Shown here piece by piece: positions 1-7,918 of a stretch of DNA of 64,000 nucleotides (position 1 is the stretch's first letter; every line of letters starts with the position of its first letter). The position numbers and the translations under genes are program-made. The notes below the pieces were generated by a model. That model saw only the letters and a program-made list of their open reading frames with translations, had not been told where the DNA came from and did not search any database. The stretch lies in assembly GCF_003985125.1 (NCBI RefSeq), contig NZ_ML133571.1:62001-126000 (forward strand), in the 5' to 3' direction. Origin of the DNA: Rhizobium phaseoli (GTDB lineage: Bacteria > Pseudomonadota > Alphaproteobacteria > Rhizobiales > Rhizobiaceae).

Positions 1-2
1 TG

Positions 3-293
3 ATCAGCGCCGCCATCCGCGCCGGCGAAGCCGTGGGCTTGACCATCGCCAATATCGTCACGCTGTTTGCGCCGCCGCGCGTCATCCTGGTCGGATCAAG
101 CCTGGCGCTCGGTGAACCCTTTTTGAACAGTCTGCGCGATGCCTATGCGCTCGCCATCCCGCCCTCACTGAAGGGGGTAAGCGAACTCGTCTTCGACGAT
201 TCGAGCGATGATTTCTGGGCGCAGGGTGCGGCCGCGGTGGCGCTCTACGAACTCTACGAATCGCCCTGGAGCACCACCGGGCCGGCGCTCTGA
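3..293 (+). CDS. ROK family protein, C-terminal fragment (gene enters from the left edge)
   Basis: This is the last 96 codons of a gene that starts outside the window; the frame is open from the first bases. The fragment reads RAGEAVGLTIANIVTLFAPP followed by RVILVGSSLALGEPFL, which matches the C-terminal part of ROK proteins (sugar kinases or NagC/XylR-type repressors), where a glycine-rich segment follows the ATPase-like fold. It lies 34 bp upstream of a dehydrogenase gene on the same strand, so it probably belongs to the same sugar-use operon. Whether it is a kinase or a DNA-binding repressor cannot be decided because the N-terminus is missing. Confidence 0.75.
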   Translation: MSAAIRAGEAVGLTIANIVTLFAPPRVILVGSSLALGEPFLNSLRDAYALAIPPSLKGVSELVFDDSSDDFWAQGAAAVALYELYESPWSTTGPAL

Positions 294-327
294 CGGGCGT
301 CACAAATCAAGATCAATGGAGGAATTC

Positions 328-1428
328 ATGGAGAGAGTCGGTATCGGCATCATCGGATGCGGCAATATTTCGGGCGCCTATCTCAAGGCGATGGCATCCT
401 TTCCCATTCTCGACATTCGCGGCGTCGCCGATCTCAACCGGGACCTAGCAGAGGCCAAGGCGCGCGAATTCAACGTTCCGGCGAGGACGGTCGAAGAGCT
501 CTTCGCCGATCCTAAGGTCGAGATCATCGTCAACCTGACGATCCCGAAGGCCCATGTCGCCGTGGCGCTGCAGGCTCTCGAGGCCGGCAAACACACCTAT
601 TCGGAAAAGCCGCTCGGGATTAATTTCGCGGAAGGGAAAAAATTGGCCGAGGCGGCGCGCGCCCGCAATCTGCGCATCGGCGCGGCTCCCGACACCTTCC
701 TCGGTGGCGGCCATCAGACGGCCCGCGCCTTGATCGACCAGGGCGTCATCGGCCAGCCGGTCGGCGGCTCGGCGAGCTTCATGTGCCCGGGCCATGAGCG
801 CTGGCATCCGAACCCGGCCTTCTACTACGAAGTGGGCGGCGGGCCGATGCTGGACATGGGTCCCTATTACATCACCGACCTCGTCAACCTTCTCGGGCCG
901 GTCGCTCAAGTCGCCGGCTTTGCGACGACGCCGCGGGCCGAACGGTTGATCACGAGCGAGCCGCGCAACGGTGAGCGCATTCCCGTGCATGTGCCGACCC
1001 ATGTCGCCGGCATGATGGCTTTTGCGGGCGGCGCCGTCGTGCAGATCGCCATGAGCTTCGACGTCGCCGGCCACAAGCATGTGCCGCTCGAGGTCTACGG
1101 CACCGAGGGGACGCTGATCGTGCCCGATCCCAACAAATTCGAAGGCCCTGTCGAATATCTCAGGAAGGGCGGCCAATTCGAGGATCAGCCCCTCACATCC
1201 CCCTATGCCGATGGCAACTATCGCTCGCTCGGCGTCGCCGACATGGCGCATGCGATCCGCTCCAACCGGCCGCATCGCGCCAATGGCGATCTGGCACTGC
1301 ATGTGCTGGAGGTCATGGAAGCGTTCCACACCGCGTCTGCAACCGGACGTACGGTCGCGATCTCAACGGCGGTGGAGCGCCCTGCCCCCCTATCGCAATC
1401 CATCGTCGACGGACGGCTGGCGAAATAA
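328..1428 (+). CDS. Gfo/Idh/MocA family NAD(P)-dependent oxidoreductase
   Basis: The 366-residue product has the family layout: an N-terminal Rossmann fold with GIIGCGNISGAYLKA near residue 5, the conserved EKPLG motif near residue 94 that places the catalytic lysine beside the nicotinamide, and a C-terminal alpha/beta substrate domain. Such enzymes oxidise or reduce sugars and inositols in the cytoplasm. The ATG at 328 follows a GGAGGAATTC ribosome site; longer forms would run into the upstream ROK gene. The ThuA-domain gene follows 17 bp downstream, a pairing also seen in the trehalose thuAB genes of rhizobia, so a role in converting a disaccharide or its keto form is likely. The exact substrate is unknown. 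Confidence 0.85.
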   Translation: MERVGIGIIGCGNISGAYLKAMASFPILDIRGVADLNRDLAEAKAREFNVPARTVEELFADPKVEIIVNLTIPKAHVAVALQALEAGKHTYSEKPLGINFAEGKKLAEAARARNLRIGAAPDTFLGGGHQTARALIDQGVIGQPVGGSASFMCPGHERWHPNPAFYYEVGGGPMLDMGPYYITDLVNLLGPVAQVAGFATTPRAERLITSEPRNGERIPVHVPTHVAGMMAFAGGAVVQIAMSFDVAGHKHVPLEVYGTEGTLIVPDPNKFEGPVEYLRKGGQFEDQPLTSPYADGNYRSLGVADMAHAIRSNRPHRANGDLALHVLEVMEAFHTASATGRTVAISTAVERPAPLSQSIVDGRLAK

Positions 1429-1445
1429 TTTCAGGAGGAATGACT

Positions 1446-2087
1446 ATGCGTGAAGCACTGATCGTCTGGGGCGGCTGGAGCGGCCATGAGCCGCAGGAAT
1501 GCGCCGAAATCATTAAGGGGATGCTCGAGGAGGACGGCTTCAAGGTCTATCTCGAACACGGCACCGAAGCGCTGGCCGACCCTTCCGTGCATGACCTCAG
1601 TCTCGTCGTGCCGATCATGACGATGTCGAAGATCGAGAAGGAAGAGGTCAAGAACCTCGCCGCCGCAATCGAGAGCGGCGTCGGCATCGCCGGTTATCAC
1701 GGCGGCGCGGGTGACGCCTTCCGTGACTCGGTCGACTACCAGTTCATCATCGGCGGCCAGTGGGTGGCCCACCCCGGCAACATCATCGACTATACCGTCA
1801 ACATCACCCGGCCGGACGATCCGCTGATGGAGGGGATTGCCGATTTCCCCTATACGTCAGAGCAATATTACATGCATGTCGACCCCTCGAACGAGGTGCT
1901 GGCGACGACCAAGTTCACCGGCGAGCACGCCTACTGGATCGACGGCGTCGTCATGCCCGTCGTCTGGAAGCGGAAATATGGCAAGGGCCGGGTTTTCTAT
2001 TCCTCGCTCGGCCACCAGGCCAAGGAATTCGACGTTCCGGAGATGAAGACGATCTTCCGCCGCGGCGCGAACTGGGCGGCGCGGTGA
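1446..2087 (+). CDS. ThuA domain protein (trehalose utilisation type)
   Basis: A 213-residue protein with the ThuA fold, related to class I glutamine amidotransferases. It opens with a beta-strand reading REALIVWGGWSGHEP, has the G-Y-H-G-G segment (IAGYHGGAGDAF) around residues 80-90, and a C-terminal GKGRVFYSSLGHQ typical of the family. The ATG at 1446 is preferred over the one at 1440 because AGGAGG at 1433-1438 sits seven bases before it and overlaps too closely with the earlier codon. It follows the Gfo/Idh/MocA gene in the same operon, consistent with a sugar catabolic pair. No signal peptide is seen, so it is cytoplasmic. Confidence 0.82.
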   Translation: MREALIVWGGWSGHEPQECAEIIKGMLEEDGFKVYLEHGTEALADPSVHDLSLVVPIMTMSKIEKEEVKNLAAAIESGVGIAGYHGGAGDAFRDSVDYQFIIGGQWVAHPGNIIDYTVNITRPDDPLMEGIADFPYTSEQYYMHVDPSNEVLATTKFTGEHAYWIDGVVMPVVWKRKYGKGRVFYSSLGHQAKEFDVPEMKTIFRRGANWAAR

Positions 2088-2112
2088 AGCACGGTTCGGA
2101 CCGGCAAAGATG

Positions 2113-2233
2113 CCCCTCATCCTAACCCTCTCCCCGTTCTGACGGGGAGAGGGGACGTGCCCTGCGAGAGTCTGCGGGGGACCGATAGATCTCCCCGCAG
2201 GCGGGGAGAAAGTGCCGGCAGGCGGATGAGGGG
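2113..2233. repeat. Rhizobial intergenic palindromic element (RIME-like)
   Basis: The element is bounded by a perfect inverted repeat, CCCCTCATCC at 2113-2122 and GGATGAGGGG at 2224-2233. Inside are two hairpins: CCCTCTCCCCGT/ACGGGGAGAGGG at 2126-2153, and TCTCCCCGC/GCGGGGAGA at 2190-2209. Sequences of this type are scattered between rhizobial genes as intergenic mosaic elements. It lies between the converging ThuA and DUF2938 genes and could end transcription from both sides. Confidence 0.8.
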
Positions 2234-2245
2234 CGGGCCGCAATC

Positions 2246-2725
2246 TCAGCGCAGAATCAACGCGGTCCCGTAAAGCCCCAGCGCAAACACCGTATGCGCA
2301 AGCAAGTTGAAGCTCCGGACCTTCATCGGCTTCGGATGTCTGGAAGCAGCCCAGCCGAGACCGAGGCCGGGCTGCAGCAGGAACCACCCTGCCCCGACGG
2401 TGACGATGCCGAAGATCCAGGCGGGGAGAAATGTCGGGGCGGCGAGCCAGCCCTGCCCCACGATGATCGCGAAGATCACGCCGTAGAGAATGCCGACGGC
2501 GTAGTGGCTGATCCAGCCTAGTGCCAATTCATGCTCATAGGGCTCGGCATCGGCAATGTTCTCGTGAAAGACCTTGCCGCGGCGAAGATGCCAGAACCAG
2601 CGGCCGACCGGCGCCCAATTGGCCGGCGGCTGGCCAAAGACCTTGGCGAGCACGATCGCCCAGAGGTCCATGAGGATGGTTGCGCCGGCGCCGATCGCCA
2701 GGCCGCGCCACAGAATATCGAACAT
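2246..2725 (-). CDS. DUF2938 family inner-membrane protein
   Basis: A 159-residue hydrophobic protein with four predicted membrane segments, roughly residues 8-28, 75-95, 100-120 and 140-157. The N-terminal GLAIGAGATILMDLWAIVL and the later GWISHYAVGILYGVIFAIIV match DUF2938, a family of small membrane proteins of unknown function. It lies 101 bp downstream of the MarR gene on the same strand, so the two may be cotranscribed. No enzymatic motif is visible. Confidence 0.75.
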   Translation of the reverse strand: MFDILWRGLAIGAGATILMDLWAIVLAKVFGQPPANWAPVGRWFWHLRRGKVFHENIADAEPYEHELALGWISHYAVGILYGVIFAIIVGQGWLAAPTFLPAWIFGIVTVGAGWFLLQPGLGLGWAASRHPKPMKVRSFNLLAHTVFALGLYGTALILR

Positions 2726-2826
2726 CGGGAATCACCGGAAAGCGTTGACGGGAAGAGGCGCCAGAAGATCATCGCAAGCGCTTCGGCGCAATGGCTTCGA
2801 CGCAAGCAAGGAGGCCCCCTTCTCCG

Positions 2827-3339
2827 TCAATCGCCCTCTTCCTGAGGCTTCGTCGCGCTGCCGCCGATGTCGCCGCTGATATCATTGGCGAACTTGCGCA
2901 TCAGCCGCACCAGTTCATTGAAGTCGTGTTCGTCCCAGCTTTCGAAGATTGCGCGGCCGAGCTTTTCGCGTGCGGCGTCGATGCGGTCGGTCATCGCCTT
3001 GCCTTTCGGACTGATGACCGCCTCGCGCACGCGGCGGTCGGCGGCGCTTCCGCGGCGCTCGATGAGATCAAGACTTTCGAGCTTGGCGACCTGGCGGCTG
3101 ACGGTGGTGTAGTCGCGCCCGGCGCGGTCGGCGAGTTCGACCACGCCGATGGGACCCAGCCGCTCCACCATGACCAGCAGCGGAAACAGGGCGCGATCGA
3201 GCGAAATTCCCGCCTCGCGGACCATCTGCTCGTCACGCTGGGGTCGGTTCATGACGCTGACGATCTCGATCAAAGCGCCATGCAGTTCGCGCAGCTTTCT
3301 GGATATATGTGTATTTTGCACATTATTTCTTGACGCCAT
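2827..3339 (-). CDS. MarR family transcriptional regulator
   Basis: The 170-residue protein carries a winged helix-turn-helix: the segment VVELADRAGRDYTTVSRQVA (near residues 68-87) is the recognition unit, followed by a wing containing RRGSAADRRVREAVIS. The ATG at 3339 (MASRNN) is chosen because upstream codons would extend into the divergent monooxygenase gene. It faces that gene across 44 bp, the usual arrangement for a MarR repressor that senses an aromatic or drug-like ligand and controls the oxygenase plus itself. Two matching palindromes in the shared region and in its own first codons are the likely binding sites. Confidence 0.85.
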   Translation of the reverse strand: MASRNNVQNTHISRKLRELHGALIEIVSVMNRPQRDEQMVREAGISLDRALFPLLVMVERLGPIGVVELADRAGRDYTTVSRQVAKLESLDLIERRGSAADRRVREAVISPKGKAMTDRIDAAREKLGRAIFESWDEHDFNELVRLMRKFANDISGDIGGSATKPQEEGD

Positions 3340-3371
3340 GCCGATTCTCCTATTATGTGCATAATACACAT
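3307..3371. promoter_or_regulatory. Pair of candidate MarR operators, ATGTG-N7-CACAT
   Basis: Two copies of the same interrupted palindrome occur 48 bp apart: ATGTG-TATTTTG-CACAT at 3307-3323, inside the first codons of the MarR gene, and ATGTG-CATAATA-CACAT at 3355-3371, just before the ribosome site of the monooxygenase. Identical half-sites with the same 7-base spacer flanking a divergent promoter are what is expected for a dimeric MarR repressor. Binding by this MarR is inferred from position only. Confidence 0.65.
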
Positions 3372-3383
3372 ATGGAGATGGCG

Positions 3384-4906
3384 ATGACAGAAAAATCGAC
3401 AGTCGACGTACTGATATCAGGCGCCGGTGCGCCGGTGCGGCGGGGCTGACGCTGGCGATCGAGCTTGCGCGGCGGGGTGTATCCTTCCGCCTGATCGAGA
3501 AATCGACTGACCCGTTCCGCGGCTCGCGCGGCAAGGGCATTCAGCCGCGAAGCCAGGAGATATTCGAGGATCTCGGCATCCTCGACCGGATCGTTGCGCG
3601 GGGCGGCGCCTATCCTCCGCAGCGGGAATATCGCGGCGACGGAAGCTTCGTTGAATCTGACGCCATGCTGCGCGAGGAGCCGACGCCTGCCGAACCCTAT
3701 CACCTTCCGCTGATGGTCCCGCAGTTCCTCACCGAGGGGGTGATGCGCGAGCGCCTCACCGAGCTGGGGCACCGGCCGGAATTCGGATGCGAGCTCACCG
3801 GCTTCGAACAGGACGAGGCGGGCGTGACGGCGCGGATCAAGGGCCAATCCGGGGAAGAGACCATCCGCGTCCGATGGCTGGTCGGCGCGGATGGCGGTCG
3901 CAGCCTGGTGCGCCGCGCCCTCGATATCGGCTTTCCCGGCAAGACGCTCGGCGTGCGCGCCATCGTCGCCGATGTCCTCCTGACCGGGCTGGACCGCGAC
4001 GCCTGGCACCGCTTCGGCGAAGGCGACATGCAGCGCCAGCTGGCACTTTGCCCGCTGGCGGGTACCAATCTGTTCCAGATCCAGGGGCCGGTCCCGCTCG
4101 ACGGCGAGATCGACCTGTCGGCTGCGGGCCTGACGGCGCTGGTGAGCGAGCGCTCCGGCCGCAACGATATTCACGTGCAATCGGTCTCCTGGGCATCGGC
4201 CTTCAACATGAACGCCCGGCTTGCCGATCGCTATCGGCTCGGCCGCGTGTTTCTCGTCGGCGATGCCGCGCATACCCATCCGCCAACCGGCGGCCAGGGC
4301 CTCAATACCAGCATCCAGGATGCCTATAATCTCGGATGGAAACTGGCTGCGGTCACCGCCGGCGCCGCTGATCAGCTGCTCGACAGCTATGAGGAAGAGC
4401 GCCGCCCGATCGCCGCGGCGATGCTCGGTCTTGCGACCAAACTTCTCGACGCGCTGAAACGCGGTGACGTCAGGCGTGGCCGCGAGGTCCATCAGCTCGA
4501 TATCGGCTACCCCGATTCCGCCCTTGCGCTGGAAAAGCCGGAGCGGAACGGCGGCCTGCTGGCCGGTGACCGCGCGCCCGATGCGCCGCTCAAGGGTGCG
4601 GCCGGCCAGCCGGTGCGTCTGTTCGACCTCATCAAGGGTCCGCACTGGACGCTGCTCGGTTATGAGCCGGAGCAAGCGGCCGTGCCGCCACGCCCGGGAT
4701 TGCAGATCCACAGGATCGGCCGGCGCGGCGATGTCATCGACGAAGGCGGGCATTTCCGCGACGCCTATGCGCTGGCGCCCGGCGACTGGGTGCTCGTGCG
4801 TCCGGACGGCTATATCGGCGCCATCGTCGCATCCGATGAAGCTTCAGCGCTGGAGACCTATCTCACGACTGCCGGCCTTGGCCCGGTTGCGAAGCAACCG
4901 TCATGA
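3384..4906 (+). pseudogene. FAD-dependent aromatic monooxygenase, frame broken by an 8-bp tandem duplication
   Basis: The gene starts at ATG 3384 after GGAGATGGCG and encodes MTEKSTVDVLISGAGA, the start of a GxGxxG FAD-binding fold. GCGCCGGT is then repeated twice (3421-3428 and 3429-3436), which shifts the frame to a TGA at 3447-3449. Removing one copy restores a continuous protein of about 504 residues reading SGAGAAGLTLAIELARRG. The rest has the GD motif region FLVGDAAHTHPPTGGQGLN, the DG motif GADGGRSLVRRA and a C-terminal thioredoxin-like domain, as in PheA/TfdB and rifampicin-type hydroxylases. A restart at 3665 would lack the FAD-binding domain. It is a recent break, a contingency switch, or a sequencing error. 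Confidence 0.8.
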
Positions 4907-4952
4907 CCGCCGCGGTCGCGCCGATCGCAACAGACGTCGTCGCAGGCATATT

Positions 4953-5189
4953 TCAGAGTGAATCGCGTTCGTATCGCGGTGTCCAGCCGCGGGCCATTCC
5001 GCGGCTCATCACGCTTTCCGCCAGTGCCAGCTGCCGGCGCAGATGCCTGCAGTCGTCGAGAAGCGAACGGATCGCCGCCTTGGCATCGTCGTCATGCCAG
5101 GCGAGCACGGCTTCCACTTCCCATGCGGGATCGGGGCAAGCCGCATCGGAGCAGGCCGGATCGGGCCCGAATGTCTTTGCCGGCTGCAT
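4953..5189 (-). CDS. Small hypothetical protein, second gene of an SOS-type operon
   Basis: A 78-residue product (MQPAKTFGPDPACSDAACPD at the start) with an acidic N-terminal half and a helix DDDAKAAIRSLLDDCRHLRR in the middle. I do not recognise a named family. Its ATG overlaps the TGA of the upstream 56-residue gene as TGATG, so the two are probably translationally coupled. The pair lies behind a LexA-type box, which suggests induction by DNA damage. It ends 47 bp from the 3' end of the monooxygenase, which converges on it. Confidence 0.55.
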   Translation of the reverse strand: MQPAKTFGPDPACSDAACPDPAWEVEAVLAWHDDDAKAAIRSLLDDCRHLRRQLALAESVMSRGMARGWTPRYERDSL

Positions 5190-5359
5190 CAGTTCAGCGC
5201 CAGCGGCAACTGGACCGGCCGCGGCAAAGGCGGCAGCGGCCGGCTGAGTTCGACCTTTTTCTGCCAGGCGGCGCGACGCTGCTGATCCCGTTCACGGGCC
5301 GCGCGGGAGGCTTCGACGAGGGCCAGGGCGTTGGCGATCACCTGTTCCGTATGTGTCAT
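5189..5359 (-). CDS. Small hypothetical protein, first gene of an SOS-type operon
   Basis: A 56-codon frame starting MTHTEQVIANALALVEASRA and ending PVQLPLALN. The N-terminal half is a predicted helix rich in Ala, Glu and Arg; the C-terminal half is proline-rich. The frame overlaps the following gene by one base (TGATG). A GTTC-N7-GTTC box begins 14 bp upstream of its ATG, and a -35/-10 pair lies just beyond. I do not recognise the family; the support is the regulatory signal and the coupling to a second frame. Confidence 0.55.
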   Translation of the reverse strand: MTHTEQVIANALALVEASRAARERDQQRRAAWQKKVELSRPLPPLPRPVQLPLALN

Positions 5360-5372
5360 GACCATCTCCAGT

Positions 5373-5416
5373 GTTCCTGCTTTGTTCTAATTTAGACCCT
5401 AATCCGCGGAAGTCAA
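5373..5416 (-). promoter_or_regulatory. SOS promoter with alphaproteobacterial LexA box
   Basis: GTTC at 5373-5376, seven bases, then GTTC at 5384-5387 matches the GTTC-N7-GTTC direct-repeat LexA box of alphaproteobacteria. On the minus strand a promoter-like pair precedes it: TTGACT (5416-5411) and TAAATT (5394-5389), 16 bases apart. The box lies just downstream of the -10, where bound LexA would block the polymerase. It drives the two small genes at 5189-5359 and 4953-5189. Confidence 0.65.
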
Positions 5417-5474
5417 GCGTGACGAGACCTTCTCGTGGAACCGGGAGGGACGGAGATTGGGATGTGGCCGCTGT

Positions 5475-5732
5475 TCAGTCGGCCGCCTCGATGACGGCGA
5501 TGCCCGCCTCCTGCGCAGCCCTGACGAAGGCGGCCCGCACATGATCCGGCGGCAGGTCGCCGATGATCGCATCCAGGCAGGCTTTGACGGCCTCGAGATA
5601 TTCCTCGCCGTCATCCACCGGCCAGTCATGGAGGAGCGTGCGCGCGGCATCCCACACAGAGTTAATAACGGCATAATGCCCGAGCCCCATCGAGGCCAAG
5701 CCGACCGGTCGAAAATGTGCCGTCTGTCTCAC
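5475..5732 (-). CDS. DUF982 family protein
   Basis: An 85-residue protein with the DUF982 pattern: VWDAARTLLHDWP near residue 27, then EEYLEAVKACLDAIIGDLPP and a C-terminal helix AFVRAAQEAGI. DUF982 proteins are small rhizobial proteins of unknown function that occur in many copies per genome; a second copy lies at 7172-7462. The frame opens with GTG at 5732 and has a weak ribosome site; an internal ATG at residue 15 would still retain the whole domain. Confidence 0.7.
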   Translation of the reverse strand: MRQTAHFRPVGLASMGLGHYAVINSVWDAARTLLHDWPVDDGEEYLEAVKACLDAIIGDLPPDHVRAAFVRAAQEAGIAVIEAAD

Positions 5733-6144
5733 TTTGCTACAGCTTTTCCTAATTTCGGCGAGCTAATCGATAACATGCAATTTGCGTGCCGTTGGCAGCG
5801 GCCTTTCGATCTTGGCCATCATGGCCACGACAGACATTTCTCTCCAGCCAGGATCCGGCGAGCGAGGCTTGAGAACAGGAAACGCCTGAAACCTCTCGAG
5901 GGGGGCCGGAAACCTGCCACCAGTCATTAAACGACAGATTATGGTAAATATCAGACTAACACACCGGGCCTACTCATTAAAACTATCCATTTTCTTGCAT
6001 ATTCTAGCGGAGATTCAGCAACGCGATGCTCTTTGCAAGCAACATACCGCGATGAGCGCGTTTAATTGTCCGGAAGGTGGACGGGAACGCATCCAGATCG
6101 TACAATGCCGTCTCTTGCACGCGGCGGATCTGGGAGGACGCGCG
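5733..6144. other. Gene-free stretch of 412 bp
   Basis: This lies between the divergent DUF982 gene and the cyclase gene. The right half (about 5925-6020) is AT-rich and probably holds the cyclase promoter. The cyclase frame stays open leftward to 5941, but that part has no family resemblance and no good ribosome site. Confidence 0.5.
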
Positions 6145-6981
6145 ATGCCCATCTTCATGGACCGGCACTTTCTCGAAGGGACCTCGCCCGCCGAGGTCGC
6201 TCAGGCACATCGCATGGATATCGACATTCAGGATCAATACGGCGTCAAGTTCCTCACCTACTGGTTCGACCAGCGGCGCGGGACGGCCTTCTGCCTGGTG
6301 GATGCGCCCGATATGGCAGCCGTCCAATGCGTGCATCGCGAGGCGCACGGCTTTGTCGCCAATGAGATCGTCGAGGTGGCCCTGTCGGCGGTGGAGGCCT
6401 TTCTCGGCCGCATCAATGACCCTGATCCCGCGCCCGGCCAATCCACGCCGCAAATGGATCCCGGCCACCGGGCGATCCTGTTTACCGATATCGTCGGCTC
6501 GACCGAGATGACGGCGCGCCTCGGCGACCGCATGGGGACAGAGCTGGTCCGGGCCCATGACGCGATTGTGCGCCGGTGCCTCGGCAAAAATTCAGGCCGC
6601 GAAGTCAAGCACACCGGCGACGGCATCATGGCGGCCTTCGCGGCGACAACGGCAGCCGTCGAATGCGCCATGGCGATCCAGCAGGAATTCCAACATTACA
6701 ACAGCGGCAACAACGCCCAGCCGATCCATATCCGCATCGGGCTCGATTGCGGCGAGCCGGTCGAGGACAGCAACGACCTCTTCGGCTCGACCGTGCAGCT
6801 GGCGGCCCGCCTCTGCGCGGCAGCCGCCAGCGACCAGATCCTGGTGTCGGAGAATATTTTCCGGGAATATGGCGCGAGCGACCTCTTCGCCCACGCGACA
6901 CGCCGCCGTCTCAAGGGATTTTCCAAGCCGATGCTGGCCTTCCGATGCGAATGGGCCAACGACAGCCAGCACATGAGCTAA
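6145..6981 (+). CDS. DUF4242 domain fused to a class III adenylate/guanylate cyclase
   Basis: The 278-residue protein has two parts. Residues 1-80 match DUF4242 (MPIFMDRHFLEGTSPAEVAQ), a small ferredoxin-like fold related to a nickel-binding protein. Residues 105-275 are a class III cyclase catalytic domain, with the first metal aspartate in ILFTDIVGST (D115) and the KHTGDGIMAAF segment with K155 and D159. It would make cAMP or cGMP in the cytoplasm; no membrane segment is seen. The ATG at 6145 is chosen for its GGGAGGA ribosome site at 6132-6138 and because DUF4242 begins exactly there. DUF4242 may act as the sensory input, which is inference. Confidence 0.82.
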   Translation: MPIFMDRHFLEGTSPAEVAQAHRMDIDIQDQYGVKFLTYWFDQRRGTAFCLVDAPDMAAVQCVHREAHGFVANEIVEVALSAVEAFLGRINDPDPAPGQSTPQMDPGHRAILFTDIVGSTEMTARLGDRMGTELVRAHDAIVRRCLGKNSGREVKHTGDGIMAAFAATTAAVECAMAIQQEFQHYNSGNNAQPIHIRIGLDCGEPVEDSNDLFGSTVQLAARLCAAAASDQILVSENIFREYGASDLFAHATRRRLKGFSKPMLAFRCEWANDSQHMS

Positions 6982-7033
6982 CGCCGCGTGAGCTAGCGCT
7001 ACGTGAGCTAGCGCTATGTGAGCTAGCGCACCG
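6974..7033. repeat. Four tandem copies of a 15-bp unit
   Basis: Four head-to-tail 15-mers of consensus TGAGCTAGCGCTACG follow each other from 6974. The first copy overlaps the stop codon of the cyclase gene. Each unit contains the palindrome AGCTAGCGCT in copies 2 and 3. The array length could change by slippage. No function is evident. Confidence 0.85.
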
Positions 7034-7171
7034 GCCCGAAAATCGATCCCCATTCGGGCCGGTGCGCGTCGCCACGCGCCATGACAAGCGCGCCGCCGAT
7101 TTCTCGCGGTGGCCGAACCCGCCTCGTTGCGGCCGCGGCTGCGCCCTTATCCGTCGCCTGTCTGTGTGAGA

Positions 7172-7462
7172 TCAAGCCGTGCGGATCGTTCGATCGTTCA
7201 TCAACTCGAATTTCGCGGCGCCTTCGGCCTTCGCCAGCACGCCCGACATCTTCAAAAACCGCCGGAAATTCTCCCTCGCCGCATTCAGCGGGAACCGGCC
7301 GCTCGCCGTATCCCTGCACGCCTTCAGCAGCGTGTCATATGCCAGACCTCGCTTGTCCTGCGGCCACTCCTCCAGAAAATCGAAGATTTCGTCGAGATTC
7401 GTGATCTCTGCGACGAAATGTTGACGGCGAAGAAAAACCGGCTCGAACTGAGCTTCTGGCAT
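7172..7462 (-). CDS. DUF982 family protein
   Basis: A 96-residue protein with the DUF982 pattern: residues 23-36 read LDEIFDFLEEWPQD, followed by KRGLAYDTLLKACRDTASGR. It is the second DUF982 copy in the window. The start at 7462 follows GGGAGGATACT on the minus strand, a good ribosome site. The AT-rich stretch upstream (7463-7560) is probably its promoter region. Function unknown. Confidence 0.75.
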   Translation of the reverse strand: MPEAQFEPVFLRRQHFVAEITNLDEIFDFLEEWPQDKRGLAYDTLLKACRDTASGRFPLNAARENFRRFLKMSGVLAKAEGAAKFELMNDRTIRTA

Positions 7463-7735
7463 AGTATCCTCCCATTTATATTACTTTTTTATGGGATAAT
7501 ATTACTGAAAAAGCTTGAATAATTCAACAACAAATCAAGTTTGGTTCGCCAGCAAACATAGTGCAACTGCTTCCATAATGACAGAATAGTGCAATGAAAT
7601 CGGCCGGACATAAATGTGCAACGCCTGCCATCAGATGCGCGTGATCGCGTCCACCTCCTCGCAAAGGCATGGGCCGCCATGCTAGATTGCGCACGAGGAT
7701 CAACCTTTGCGTGACATGCTTTGGAGGAGACGCAG

Positions 7736-7918
7736 ATGAACCGAGTTATCCGATTGGCCGCAGCCGGAGCGCTGATCGGCCTTTCCGCCATCGCATCTTC
7801 CTGCACCTCGCCTGCGAGGCACGACAGGGAGGATTTTCAATATCAGTTGAATACGTCGAGGAACCCGGCTTGCGCAGGTGGATTCAGACCCAGCAACGCT
7901 CGCTCCTGCAGCTATTGA
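7736..7918 (+). CDS. Small exported protein, possible lipoprotein
   Basis: A 60-residue product with a typical export signal: MNRVIRLAAAGALIGLSAIA followed by SSC. The cysteine at position 23 could be lipidated, although the lipobox (I-A-S-S-C) is weak. The mature part is only about 38 residues and contains two more cysteines. The ATG at 7736 follows GGAGGAGACGCAG, a strong ribosome site. I do not recognise a family. Confidence 0.6.
   Translation: MNRVIRLAAAGALIGLSAIASSCTSPARHDREDFQYQLNTSRNPACAGGFRPSNARSCSY

Noticed and set aside
3353..4753. 466-codon open frame on the minus strand
   Set aside because: It lies opposite the monooxygenase gene, whose motifs are clear; GC-rich codon bias opens the antisense frame.
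6974..7033. CRISPR array
   Set aside because: The 15-bp units are directly adjacent, without spacers; no cas gene is in the window.
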